NCBI GenBank assembly: GCA_036794395.1
Contig: DAIRGS010000004.1
Location: 1-59,612, forward strand
Direction of reading: 5' to 3'
Source of the DNA: DASXMX01 sp036794395
GTDB lineage: Bacteria > Planctomycetota > Phycisphaerae > Tepidisphaerales > Tepidisphaeraceae
DNA length: 59,612 bases
In this document: positions 1-8,312 of the stretch, in pieces
Position numbering within the stretch: the first letter of the stretch is position 1
How the letters are laid out: each line of letters begins with the position of its first letter
Program-made: the position numbers and the translations under genes
Notes under the pieces: generated by a model
Seen by the model: only the letters and a program-made list of their open reading frames with translations
What the model was told of the DNA's origin: nothing
The model's database searches: none

Positions 1-23
1 GGCTCGATTTTTGGTAACGAGCG

Positions 24-1382
24 TTGAACGGTATTGGGTTGCAAACCCGTGTCACGGGGAAACGCCATCGCGAACTGGTCGTTGCATTTACTCTAGTCGC
101 GCTATTCGGGTTTATCGGTATAGCCCGCGCGCAGAAATCTCCGGACGCCGCGATCGCTCCGTTCATCGATGATCAAACTCTGGTCGTCGTCCGAGTTGAT
201 GCGACGCGTGTGAATCCGCAGGGTGTGGTGGATTGGATCGCCGGGCAGCTTGCTGAGCAAAAAGTCGAGCAGCCGGGCATTGATTTGGTTCGTAAGGCCT
301 GGCAGCCGCGCGCCGATCGTGCCGGGTTGTTGCTGACCGGTCTGAGAAACCTCAATGCGCCGTACTTGTATTGGATTCTCTCGGTATCTGATTTTGCCGG
401 TACAGGGGGCGTCGGAGACTTCTGGGATCGCAGTGGGAGTAAGGGTGTGTGGATTGTGCCCTTGGCCAATGGCGCGGATTCCGCGGCGGCGCTGAAGCTT
501 TTAACCGCCGAGCGTGATGGCACTGGTAAGCCGATCCTCGAATCGCGCCGGATCGGAAATGTGGCGCTGGCCGTCGCCCGCGGACACATCCCGCAACCGG
601 GAAAACAACCTCTCCCGACTGCCTGGGCTCAAGCGCTCTCGGCGGACTCACCCATTCAAATTGCGGTCGTGCCCGGCAACACGCTTCGTCGAACGTTCGA
701 GGAAAACATCCCCACGCTTCCAACTGTCAACGGATCTGTGCCCATGACGACGTTCACCCGCGGGGTGCAGTGGTTCGCCGTTTCGATGACTCCACCTCCC
801 GCCACAAAACTGTCGGCCGTCGCCCAATCTCCCGACGGCGCCTCCGCGAATTCGGCCATTGACGCCATCAAACAGGTACTCGCCGCTCGACACAATGAGA
901 AGTTGGCATTGCCCTACTGGTTTCTGCCTCCGCTGGAAAACCTCGATACCCTGATCACGTTCAAAGTCGATGGGAACAAATTGAAGTGGACGCCGGACAT
1001 CGCGGCGACGATTCAACCGTTGGCGGTCCGCGAGATGCAGGCTTCGATTGGCACCCTTGCATCCTCGAACATGAAGCAGATCCTGCTCGGGGCGATCATG
1101 TATGCAAACAACAACAAGCAGTTTCCTCCGGACATCCCCGCTTTAATGAAGGAACAGGACCTGTCGCCGGGCGTTCTTAAAGACCCGCTGCATCCGGGGG
1201 AGTCGGTTGGGTATGAGTACATCAAGCCCGCTGACTGGCAGAAGGACGCCGACAGGACGCCAGTGATTTACGAGAAGTGGAATGGGGGCAAGCTGGTGGG
1301 CTTTGCCGACGGGCACGTCGAAGCGCTGGAGAGCCGGGCCGCGGTCGAGAAACTCATTCGGACCCATCAATCGGGCAAGTAG
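24..1382 (+). CDS. Secreted H-X9-DG domain protein
   Basis: Predicted exported protein of 452 residues. The N-terminus has a basic stretch, then a hydrophobic segment (about residues 18-35) ending in an IARA-Q cleavage-like site, so it is probably released by signal peptidase I. The C-terminal 100 residues carry the pattern seen in planctomycete prepilin-like proteins: NMKQILLGAIMYANNN, a DPLHPG turn, and a closing FADGHVEAL, the 'DGH' end of the H-X9-DG signature. The middle is unrecognised. An in-frame TAA at 15-17 means the gene must begin after it; the first usable codon is TTG at 24, with TTG at 39 as an alternative and no clear Shine-Dalgarno site. Function is unknown; family membership is by motif only. 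Confidence 0.75.
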   Translation: MNGIGLQTRVTGKRHRELVVAFTLVALFGFIGIARAQKSPDAAIAPFIDDQTLVVVRVDATRVNPQGVVDWIAGQLAEQKVEQPGIDLVRKAWQPRADRAGLLLTGLRNLNAPYLYWILSVSDFAGTGGVGDFWDRSGSKGVWIVPLANGADSAAALKLLTAERDGTGKPILESRRIGNVALAVARGHIPQPGKQPLPTAWAQALSADSPIQIAVVPGNTLRRTFEENIPTLPTVNGSVPMTTFTRGVQWFAVSMTPPPATKLSAVAQSPDGASANSAIDAIKQVLAARHNEKLALPYWFLPPLENLDTLITFKVDGNKLKWTPDIAATIQPLAVREMQASIGTLASSNMKQILLGAIMYANNNKQFPPDIPALMKEQDLSPGVLKDPLHPGESVGYEYIKPADWQKDADRTPVIYEKWNGGKLVGFADGHVEALESRAAVEKLIRTHQSGK

Positions 1383-1398
1383 TACTTGACGAAATCTT

Positions 1399-1474
1399 GT
1401 TTCGCCGCGACTCGAAGAGGAGCGATTTTTACTGGTTGGCGGAAAAATCGCTCCTCTTTGAGTCGCGGCGAAAC
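1399..1474. terminator. Long inverted repeat between convergent genes
   Basis: Two 32-base arms (1399-1430 and 1443-1474) pair with a single mismatch around a 12-base loop; the inner ends are T-rich on one side and A-rich on the other. It lies exactly between the 3' ends of the secreted-protein gene and infA, which converge, so a bidirectional terminator is the simplest reading. The length of the stem would also fit one of the dispersed palindromic elements found elsewhere here. Confidence 0.7.
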
Positions 1475-1493
1475 GAGTTTGCTTCGAAAGGGA

Positions 1494-1715
1494 TTACTTC
1501 TGGCGGAAGACGATGCGACCTTTGGTCAGATCGTAGGGGGATAGCTGAACCTTGACACGATCGCCGGGGAGGATGCGGATGAAGTGTTTGCGCATTTTTC
1601 CGGAGACGATGCCGAGGATTTCATGTTCGGAATTGTCGAGGCGGAGCTTAAACATTGCGTTGGGCAATGCGGTGGTGACAGTTGCTTCGACTTCAATCGG
1701 CTCGGACTTGGCCAC
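1494..1715 (-). CDS. infA: Translation initiation factor IF-1
   Basis: Small single-domain OB-fold protein (73 residues, the usual length) that binds the A site of the 30S subunit during initiation. Family hallmarks are visible in order: IEVEATV near the start, LPNAMFKLRLDN, the SGKMRKHFIRILPGD core, and LSPYDLTKGRIVFR at the end. The frame is open upstream to 1829, but homology begins at a GTG (1715) reading V-AKSEPIE, preceded by GGAG at a six-base spacing, so GTG is taken as the start. It is the last gene before a long inverted repeat and is convergent with the preceding secreted-protein gene. Confidence 0.95.
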   Translation of the reverse strand: MAKSEPIEVEATVTTALPNAMFKLRLDNSEHEILGIVSGKMRKHFIRILPGDRVKVQLSPYDLTKGRIVFRQK

Positions 1716-1847
1716 AAGGTTCTCCGCAGGACAAAAAAAGACAAATTCGGGACGGAGGATCATACGAGGGCAGGGGCGGTGCGACAAGGGACGCGGAATA
1801 AAAGCTGCTTGGGTTGCGGTAGGCGACACTATCGGCGGGTCGTTCTA

Positions 1848-2034
1848 GTGACACGGGCATCTTTGCCCATGGTGCGTGTGTGACGCGCGTCGAGGGCATT
1901 CTGCTGACGCCGCAATCGCGTGGGCGATCTGGTAGCACTGTTCCTCACATAGGTCGCTGGCGCGATTGCCTTAATCGGCCTGGGGCCGATGGCCGCGGGG
2001 TACCGCGGCCCACGGGCTGGAAGCACCGTGGCAC
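1848..2034. repeat. Dispersed intergenic element, copy A1
   Basis: About 187 bp starting GTGACACGGGCATCTTTGCC and ending in a segment reading CACGGGCTGG then AAGCACCGTGGCAC. A related copy sits at 15132-15313, with the two ends nearly identical and the middle more divergent. Both ends can fold into short hairpins (GGGCA/TGCCC type), and a CCGCGGGGTACCGCGG palindrome lies near the right end. No coding sequence is supported. It belongs to the palindrome family discussed in the findings. Confidence 0.7.
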
Positions 2035-2115
2035 AAAATGCCCGGACGCGCCGTCGCTTAGCCTTTCACTCATCCGTAGTCCAATGGCGGGGTGTAACTG
2101 CTGTTTGCGATCCGT

Positions 2116-2215
2116 GTGGCATAGCCGCCCTCGGCTGTGATCTGCCATAGGCAGATGGCCATTTGCGGCAAAACTTCGACCTTCGGTCGAACACAGCCGA
2201 GGGCGGCTGTGCCAC
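2116..2215. repeat. Inverted repeat with GTGGCA...TGCCAC ends
   Basis: The outer arms (2116-2139 and 2192-2215) are 24 bases and pair with one mismatch around the sequence GCCGCCCTCGGCTGTG. Two smaller hairpins sit inside (ATCTGCC/GGCAGAT and TTCGACC/GGTCGAA). With copy A1 it fills the 600-base gap between infA and the next gene. It may shape the 5' end of the following transcript, but there is no direct sign of function. Confidence 0.7.
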
Positions 2216-2317
2216 CAGATGAATCACCAGGCCCGTCACACTCCAGCGCTACACCCCAATGCGTTGGAATTGCGGCTGCACTGTCAATCTGAGGGCGAAG
2301 CCCTACAATTTGTTGTG

Positions 2318-3202
2318 ATGGAGACCAATGGACCGAGCGGGTTTTTGGATGGGGAGCGGTTGCTGGAGAGCAGTCGGCCGGTGGTGCGCGCGAACGTGAC
2401 ATGGTGGACGGCGGGGGGGTTCCTGTTGGTCATGTTGTTGAGTGCGCTGGTTGGGAATCGGACGGGTGGCTCGCGCGAAGTGGTGAGCTTGGTTTGGGGG
2501 TTGGGGATTATGATCGTGATGGGGGCGATGTCGGCGGCATCGTTTTATACCGTCCGGCAGTTTCGGGCTGATCAACGGCGCGTCGAGCAAATCGGGGAAC
2601 TTGCACAATTGCGGCGCTGGGCGGACGCGGCGGTGGCGGTGGATCAATATCTGTCGCAACCAGCGCGGACGCAGGCGTTTCGCGTGCAGGGGTTGGTTTA
2701 TTTGTCATTTGTGCTGGCGCGATTGCATCGATTTGCGGACGCGATTGCGTTGCAAAATCGGATTCTGGAAGAGGGGATTTTGGACGAGGGTTCATCGGCG
2801 GCGCTGCGGATCAGCCGGGCGATGTCGATGCTGCATGAGGATCATTTGTTTGATGCCGACCGTGCCATCAGCGAGCTTCGGCGAAGCGTTGCGGGTGGGT
2901 CGGCGGGGGTGATCCTTGTGGAAATTTATCGAGATGTAAAGACGGGCCATCCCGAAGAAGCGATTGAAATGTTTGAAGGTAAGCTGGCCATCTTGCGCGA
3001 TCAGCTCGGGCATCGGATGGCGGATGTGTACGCCCTGGCGGCGCGTGCCTATGACATGCTGGGGCGCGAGGATGCGGCCGCCGGCGCGTTTCGGAGTGCG
3101 ACGCTTTTGGCGCCGGTTGCTGAGTTATTGCGTCGGTATCCGGAGGTGGAGAAGCTGACGGGACGGTATCAGGCGGCGCCGGCGCCGCCCGAGGCGGCTT
3201 GA
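2318..3202 (+). CDS. Membrane-anchored TPR-like protein
   Basis: Protein of 294 residues. Two hydrophobic helices lie near the N-terminus (about residues 30-47, WWTAGGFLLVMLLSALVG, and 57-80), followed by an alpha-helical region with a weak tetratricopeptide pattern (WADAAVAVDQYL, HRFADAIALQNRIL, HPEEAIEMFEGKL, MLGREDAAAGAFRSA). This suggests an inner-membrane scaffold with a soluble repeat domain. The frame is open back to 2219, but that stretch overlaps the inverted-repeat arm, so ATG at 2318 is preferred; no strong ribosome site decides it. First of four same-strand genes of similar character. Family and partner are not recognised. Confidence 0.7.
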   Translation: METNGPSGFLDGERLLESSRPVVRANVTWWTAGGFLLVMLLSALVGNRTGGSREVVSLVWGLGIMIVMGAMSAASFYTVRQFRADQRRVEQIGELAQLRRWADAAVAVDQYLSQPARTQAFRVQGLVYLSFVLARLHRFADAIALQNRILEEGILDEGSSAALRISRAMSMLHEDHLFDADRAISELRRSVAGGSAGVILVEIYRDVKTGHPEEAIEMFEGKLAILRDQLGHRMADVYALAARAYDMLGREDAAAGAFRSATLLAPVAELLRRYPEVEKLTGRYQAAPAPPEAA

Positions 3203-3359
3203 AACACGGTTGGAGCGTCCAGGCGATCATCTGTCGGGCGTTAATGGAAGCCCCCCTCCCTACCCTCCCCCGGCGTACCGGTGGAGGGAATGTGGGGCGG
3301 CCGCCCTAAAATGTGACGCGTCCCGAAAAGATTGACGCAGCCTGAAAAGATTGAGGAAC

Positions 3360-4169
3360 ATGATTCCGGTTGACACGGCGATTTATCGAGTTCGACGCGA
3401 CCTGACTTTAAGCATTCTGCTGAAGGCGGGGCTGAGCCTTACCGTTTTGGGTTGCATGCTGGTGGGCAATGACAACCTGCGGATCGTATCGTTGATGGGC
3501 GCGGGGGCGCTGTGGCTGTGGCTGAGCTTGACCAGTGCGCGCGGATCGCGTGCGGCCGCGGAATCGCCGCAGTTGATCGCATCGGGGGAGTTTGAAGCCG
3601 CCGAGCGCAATATTGAAAACACGGTGCGGACGTTCTCGCTGTTTCGCACGGTGAAACTTCAGTCGTTGCATCACCTGGCGATTCTGCGGCATGCACAGCG
3701 TCGTTGGCAGGAATCGGCGGCGCTGGCTAAGGCGCTGCTGGGGCAACGGCTTGGGCCTTTGCAGCCGCTTTCTAAATCGACTCGGCTACTGCTGGCGGAC
3801 AGCCTGCTTGAGATGAACGATTTGCGGGGAACATACGATGCCATTGCCGGCTTGTATCGTGAGCCGCTCTCGCTGGCGGAATCGTTGAGTTTGATGGCGG
3901 TTCAGTTGGATTACTCTGCGCGGATCGGGGCGTGGGCGTCGATGATGGAAAATCTGATGTCCAAGGTTCAGCTGGCTGAATTGCTGCCGTCGGGATCGAG
4001 TGCAAGGGCTCAGGGGTTTTTGGCGCTGGCGGCTCGGCGGATTGGACGAGCAGATGTTGCGGACTGGTTGGCGGCCCGCGCCGCCTTGCTTGGGGATATT
4101 CCAAAACTGATAGCCGAGCGGCCGATGCTGAGAGAACTGTGGGGAACGGATCGACAGGAAGTGCCTTAA
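3360..4169 (+). CDS. Membrane protein with TPR-like helices
   Basis: Protein of 269 residues. Two predicted membrane helices near the N-terminus (around residues 16-35 and 43-58, ending LWLWLSLTS) are followed by a helical region resembling degenerate TPRs (GEFEAAERNIENTV, RRWQESAALAKALL, MNDLRGTYDAIAGLY). It resembles the preceding gene in layout, two membrane spans then helical repeats, so they may be divergent paralogues or partners. ATG at 3360 follows GAGG closely; a TTG at 3351 is also in frame. A short GC-rich hairpin region (3262-3290) precedes it. No named family was recognised. Confidence 0.7.
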   Translation: MIPVDTAIYRVRRDLTLSILLKAGLSLTVLGCMLVGNDNLRIVSLMGAGALWLWLSLTSARGSRAAAESPQLIASGEFEAAERNIENTVRTFSLFRTVKLQSLHHLAILRHAQRRWQESAALAKALLGQRLGPLQPLSKSTRLLLADSLLEMNDLRGTYDAIAGLYREPLSLAESLSLMAVQLDYSARIGAWASMMENLMSKVQLAELLPSGSSARAQGFLALAARRIGRADVADWLAARAALLGDIPKLIAERPMLRELWGTDRQEVP

Positions 4170-4225
4170 CGTTTTTCGATGGCCGTGAATGGGAAGTGCG
4201 TAACGCGAAAGACACGGAGGTCTGC

Positions 4226-4537
4226 ATGCGACAGGTGATCCTGGTATTGCCGGCGACGGTTATCGCCGCGGCATTGGTGTTTGCGGGCTTGTGGGCCTGG
4301 CAGGGGGCTGGGGACTGGGTATTGGATTGGGGGTTAAGCCGGCCGGATGTCGCGGTGTGGGCGGTGCGGAGCGCTGGGGTTGGCGCGATTGCCGCGGCAC
4401 AGGTGATATTGCTGGCACTGGTTTGCGCAAGGCTTTACGGGCGGGGGCGGGTGGATTCGGCGCTGGCATTTACCGCGGGGGCAGTTTGTGCTTTGGCGTG
4501 TGTGAGCGCATTGGCGTGTGGACTGGCGGGGCGATAG
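4226..4537 (+). CDS. Small three-helix membrane protein
   Basis: 103 residues, almost entirely hydrophobic: helices at about residues 4-24, 43-68 and 80-100, with short basic loops (RLYGRGR). ATG at 4226 is preceded by ACGGAGG at good spacing, favouring this start over an in-frame ATG at 4139 that would overlap the previous gene. Lies between a TPR membrane protein and a large exported repeat protein on the same strand, so it is probably co-transcribed. Function unknown. Confidence 0.65.
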   Translation: MRQVILVLPATVIAAALVFAGLWAWQGAGDWVLDWGLSRPDVAVWAVRSAGVGAIAAAQVILLALVCARLYGRGRVDSALAFTAGAVCALACVSALACGLAGR

Positions 4538-4589
4538 TTTGCGATTTGCTCGTGCAAAGGCGAAATAGGGCAGCAAAGGAATTGACTCC

Positions 4590-7112
4590 ATGGCATCACG
4601 CGTATTGCGCGGCGTATTGGTTGGGATTGCGGTGATCAGCGCGGTTGGCGCCCGGGCTCGATCGGCCGATGCGCCGGCGGCGGTTGATGCATCGCCCACG
4701 CTGGCATGGCGCTTGGATGCGATCTCGAGTTTGCAACTGGGGCCCAACCAACCATCTGGCGCGTGGCGGCGGAGTGCAGCGCTTCTGGAGGCGGCGGGGC
4801 GATTGAACCCAGCCGAGCCGCGGTTTCCGCGCCTGCGGGCGCTTGCGATGTTGCATCTTGAAGATACCGACGGGGCGATCGCGGCAGTGCGCGAGTACCG
4901 GAAGCTGGTTCCTGGCGATCGACAGGCGCAGTCTCAACTGATCGATTTGTACGCCGGAAAAATGGAGACGGTTGACGCGAAGCTTGGGTACCTTCGCGGT
5001 TTGATTGATAAGACAGATCTTGCTCCGGAGGTTCGTTCGCATATCGCATCGCAATGTGCGGCGCTGCTGCTCCAGAAGTCAAAGCCGGAAGCGGTAGAGA
5101 TGGCTGCGCGGGCGGTGGAACTGTATCCACTGGCGGAGGCGTCGCGGCAATACTACGAGCTGGCTGGTCGAGAGCAGCCGGTGGAGAAGCGTGTTGCGGC
5201 GTTACTTAAGGTGGTGGAGGCGAGCCCGAATGATGTGAGTTATCTGAACGAAATGGGGAAGATGCTGGCGTCCAATGGGTTGGTGGAACAATCGATCGAT
5301 TGGTATGGGGCGGCGCTGTCGGTGATTATCAAGAGTGGTCCGTCGCGGCCGGAGGGATTTCACAACCTGCTGATCGATCTGGCATCAGCTCAGATCATTG
5401 CGGGCAAATCCTCGGAGGCTGATAACTTCCTGGGGCAGATGCTGGGCGAGTTGCCGCTCGATCCGGATGCGTGGTTCTTGAAGCTCACACTGATGAAATC
5501 ATCGTCGCAGGCTGCCGCAAGTGGGCAGATCCTGGAGATGGCGAAAAGCGCGTTGGCGCGGCGATGGAATGCGGTGCATGATGAGATATTGAATGGTCCC
5601 GCGGCATCGCAGCCGGCGGCGACACAGCCGGCCAGTGGCGGCGCGAGCCCGATCAATCCGGCGGCCAGCCAGCCGGCCACAACTGAGCCGGTGAAAGTTG
5701 AACCGTTGGATGCCGCCGCGGTCATTGCGAAGCTTAAGACCGCGGATAACGCGGACAGCAAGAATGCCGCGATCGGGGCGCTGAGTGATTTGGCGTGGTT
5801 CGAAGTGTATTACGACAATCAACCCGCGGCAGCCAAGCCGTGGATTGACGCGATGGCGGCACTGGGGGCCGATGAGGCGCTGATGTCGCGTTTCAACGGG
5901 TGGACGGCGCTGCAATCCGGACAGGTTCCGCAGGCGCGGGAGATTCTGGCCAAAGTTTCTGACAAGGATGCGCTGGCGGCGCTGGGGCTGATTCGCGCTG
6001 ATGAGGCGGAGAAGAAGCCGGTTGACCAGGAGGCGGTTCGGAAGCTGCTGGCCGATCATCAGAGCGGTCTTCTGGGCGCGGTTCTATGGGACGGGCTACG
6101 TAGCCAGAAGGTGACGCCGGCCACACAACCCAGCGCGACTGCAATTACCGCGGCGCTGGCCAAGTTTCCCAAGGCCTGGCTGACCTTGTGGGACCCTCGA
6201 ACCGTGCGGCACGTTTATGAGGTGCAAGCTGAGCCGGTGACGACGAGTGTGGCGATTGGGGATCCGTTGCTGTTCAAGGTCACGGTAAAGAACACGAGCG
6301 ATCATGACATTACGATCGGCGCCGACTCGATGCTTCACGGCGATCTGTGGCTGGATGCGCAGATCCTTGGCATGGATCGCCGTCAGTTTAGAGGTGTGGC
6401 GTTTGATCGGCTCGGCGGGGAACTGGTGCTGCGGCCCCGTGGCACAACCAGCCAGGTGGTACGGATTGATGTGGGGGAACTGCGGACGGCGCTCGGGACT
6501 TATCTGGGGTTGCCGACGCGCGTGGGCGGGGATGTGATCACTAATCCAGTCGTAATCGCGGGCGGCGCGGCACCCGGTTCCGGGGGGATGTTTGCTGGAT
6601 TTGACCGGACGGGTGTGCAGGTGGGTGTGCAGATTGGGACGCCCGCCGGGCGCAAGATTTTGGATGTCGAGCTTGGATCGGCATCGGCGGTGGATCGGAT
6701 GCATGCTGCCGACCTGATCGCGGGATGCAATCGGCTGGCGTTGCGAGAGGCCGCGGCCCCGGAGCTGAAGAAACTGGCGGCGGAGTTGTCGGGCAATCTG
6801 GTGAAGTTGCAATCGGATTCGTCGCCGGTGGTGGCGGCTTGGGCCAGCTATTGCCTGGCAACCACCGGGCCGGCAGCGCAGAGCGGGGCAATTGCTCAGG
6901 AGATGTCTAAATCGGGAGAGTGGACAGCGCGATTACTCAGCCTGGTCGTGGGATCATCCAATCAGAAGGAACTGGCCGCGGCGCTTACCAATGATCCGGA
7001 TGCGACGGTGAAATCTGTTGCCGGGGCGACGCTGGAGATGCTTGGGATGGCGACGAGCCAACCGGCTTCGCAGCCGGTTACTCAACCGAGTGGGGCTGCC
7101 TCGGGTCAGTAG
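4590..7112 (+). CDS. Large exported repeat protein (TPR/HEAT-like)
   Basis: 840 residues with an N-terminal signal peptide (RVLRGVLVGIAVISAVGARA then RSADA). The first half has helical tetratricopeptide-like units (RLRALAMLHLEDTDGAIAAV, LNEMGKMLASNGLVEQSIDW). A linker rich in A, S, T, Q and P (about 330-370) follows. A likely beta-sandwich around residues 545-660 starts with SVAIGDPLLFKVTVKNTS, a phrasing typical of extracellular immunoglobulin-like folds. The C-terminus has HEAT-like helices and a second low-complexity tail. It ends the four-gene cluster. The composition suggests a periplasmic or surface scaffold; the substrate or partner cannot be told from sequence. Confidence 0.75.
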   Translation: MASRVLRGVLVGIAVISAVGARARSADAPAAVDASPTLAWRLDAISSLQLGPNQPSGAWRRSAALLEAAGRLNPAEPRFPRLRALAMLHLEDTDGAIAAVREYRKLVPGDRQAQSQLIDLYAGKMETVDAKLGYLRGLIDKTDLAPEVRSHIASQCAALLLQKSKPEAVEMAARAVELYPLAEASRQYYELAGREQPVEKRVAALLKVVEASPNDVSYLNEMGKMLASNGLVEQSIDWYGAALSVIIKSGPSRPEGFHNLLIDLASAQIIAGKSSEADNFLGQMLGELPLDPDAWFLKLTLMKSSSQAAASGQILEMAKSALARRWNAVHDEILNGPAASQPAATQPASGGASPINPAASQPATTEPVKVEPLDAAAVIAKLKTADNADSKNAAIGALSDLAWFEVYYDNQPAAAKPWIDAMAALGADEALMSRFNGWTALQSGQVPQAREILAKVSDKDALAALGLIRADEAEKKPVDQEAVRKLLADHQSGLLGAVLWDGLRSQKVTPATQPSATAITAALAKFPKAWLTLWDPRTVRHVYEVQAEPVTTSVAIGDPLLFKVTVKNTSDHDITIGADSMLHGDLWLDAQILGMDRRQFRGVAFDRLGGELVLRPRGTTSQVVRIDVGELRTALGTYLGLPTRVGGDVITNPVVIAGGAAPGSGGMFAGFDRTGVQVGVQIGTPAGRKILDVELGSASAVDRMHAADLIAGCNRLALREAAAPELKKLAAELSGNLVKLQSDSSPVVAAWASYCLATTGPAAQSGAIAQEMSKSGEWTARLLSLVVGSSNQKELAAALTNDPDATVKSVAGATLEMLGMATSQPASQPVTQPSGAASGQ

Positions 7113-7131
7113 CGCGAACTTTCCATGCTAG

Positions 7132-8157
7132 TCAATGTGCAGACAGTGAATCGTTGATGCGCTCGAAGCTTTGAATGCGCCAAGGTGGGGCGGTGTGGGC
7201 GGCGATGTCGGGGAAGAAGTCTGGGAGGTTTTCGCGGGTTACGTGCCAGAGGCCGAACATTTTCACGCCGGGCGTGTCGACTACCGCGCCGCCGGACGAA
7301 AGCGGATATCGGCGGGCGGAGGTGGTGGTGTGGCGGCCCTTGCCGGTGTAGTTGCTGATGGCGCCGGTGCGCAGGTCGAGGGAGGGTTCGATGGCGTTGA
7401 TGAGGGTGGATTTGCCGACGCCGCTATGGCCGGCCAGAACCGTATCCTTATTGATCAGCAGTTCCCGCAGTTCGTTCAGCCCAATCGCGGCGTTGACGCT
7501 GGTGATCAATGTTTTGACTCCCATTGATTCATAATGCGCCAAAGCGGCTCGGGATTCGTCATCCAGACCGAGATCGGCTTTGTTGAGGCAGACGATGGGT
7601 TTGAGGTTGCCGCCCTGGGCGGCGATGAGCATGCGGTCGACCAGGCCCCAGCGGACATCGGGTTCGCGCAGGCTTGCAACGATCAGCATCTGTTGCGCGT
7701 TGGCGACGATGGGGTGCTGATCGATTCCCTTGAAGCTGTCGGTACGGGTGAGGATCGAATCGCGCGGGAGAAGCTGTTCGATGACCGCCTGCGGCTTGTT
7801 CTGCTCGTCGAGAACCCCTAAATCACGGAAGCGGACGTTGTCGCCCACTACAATCGCGGAATCGGCCAGCTTCGACAGGGTCTTGCGAACAACACATTGA
7901 AAGAGTTTGCCATCGCTGACCACTTCGCTGAAGAGGCTGTAAACCTGTACGACCTGGCCGGATGGTAGTGATTGGATATCGATGTCGGATTGCTCGCTGG
8001 CTCGGAGCAGGGCGGTGCGGGCCATCTTGCCGGCCTCAGCGTCACGGGAACGCGAGCCGAAGCGTTCCTGGGCTTCATCGGCGTCGGAAATCTCCATCGC
8101 GCCTGAAAGGTATTGTTCGGTCAGATTATTTTCGCGAGCTTTACGGCGTCTTTTCAT
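7132..8157 (-). CDS. rsgA: Ribosome biogenesis GTPase RsgA, zinc site missing
   Basis: Circularly permuted GTPase that acts late in 30S subunit assembly. From ATG 8157 it has 341 residues: an N-terminal OB-fold, then G4 (NKAD, about 192-195), the P-loop GHSGVGKST (243-251) and DTPG (294-297). RsgA proteins normally finish with a zinc-binding Cys/His segment. Here the chain runs from FPDIAAHT directly into PPWRIQSFERIN and stops, with none of the expected cysteines. The DNA there is continuous, with no frameshift or stop that would hide them. The basic MKRRRKAREN start fits the family; a frame-extending ATG at 8235 would overlap purF's upstream region. Divergent from purF. Confidence 0.88.
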   Translation of the reverse strand: MKRRRKARENNLTEQYLSGAMEISDADEAQERFGSRSRDAEAGKMARTALLRASEQSDIDIQSLPSGQVVQVYSLFSEVVSDGKLFQCVVRKTLSKLADSAIVVGDNVRFRDLGVLDEQNKPQAVIEQLLPRDSILTRTDSFKGIDQHPIVANAQQMLIVASLREPDVRWGLVDRMLIAAQGGNLKPIVCLNKADLGLDDESRAALAHYESMGVKTLITSVNAAIGLNELRELLINKDTVLAGHSGVGKSTLINAIEPSLDLRTGAISNYTGKGRHTTTSARRYPLSSGGAVVDTPGVKMFGLWHVTRENLPDFFPDIAAHTAPPWRIQSFERINDSLSAH

Positions 8158-8312
8158 GGGGCGGCTGTCTTGTTGGGCGATCGGGAATTGACCCGGTGAC
8201 GCCAGAGAACTAAGCTTCTGCTTGATGCGGTGCATTGGGCGGCCGCAGCAATTCCGCCCGTTTCAGCGTCACGACGTCATCGTACCTTCTTTCAGGCTCA
8301 CGGAGAACGCGA

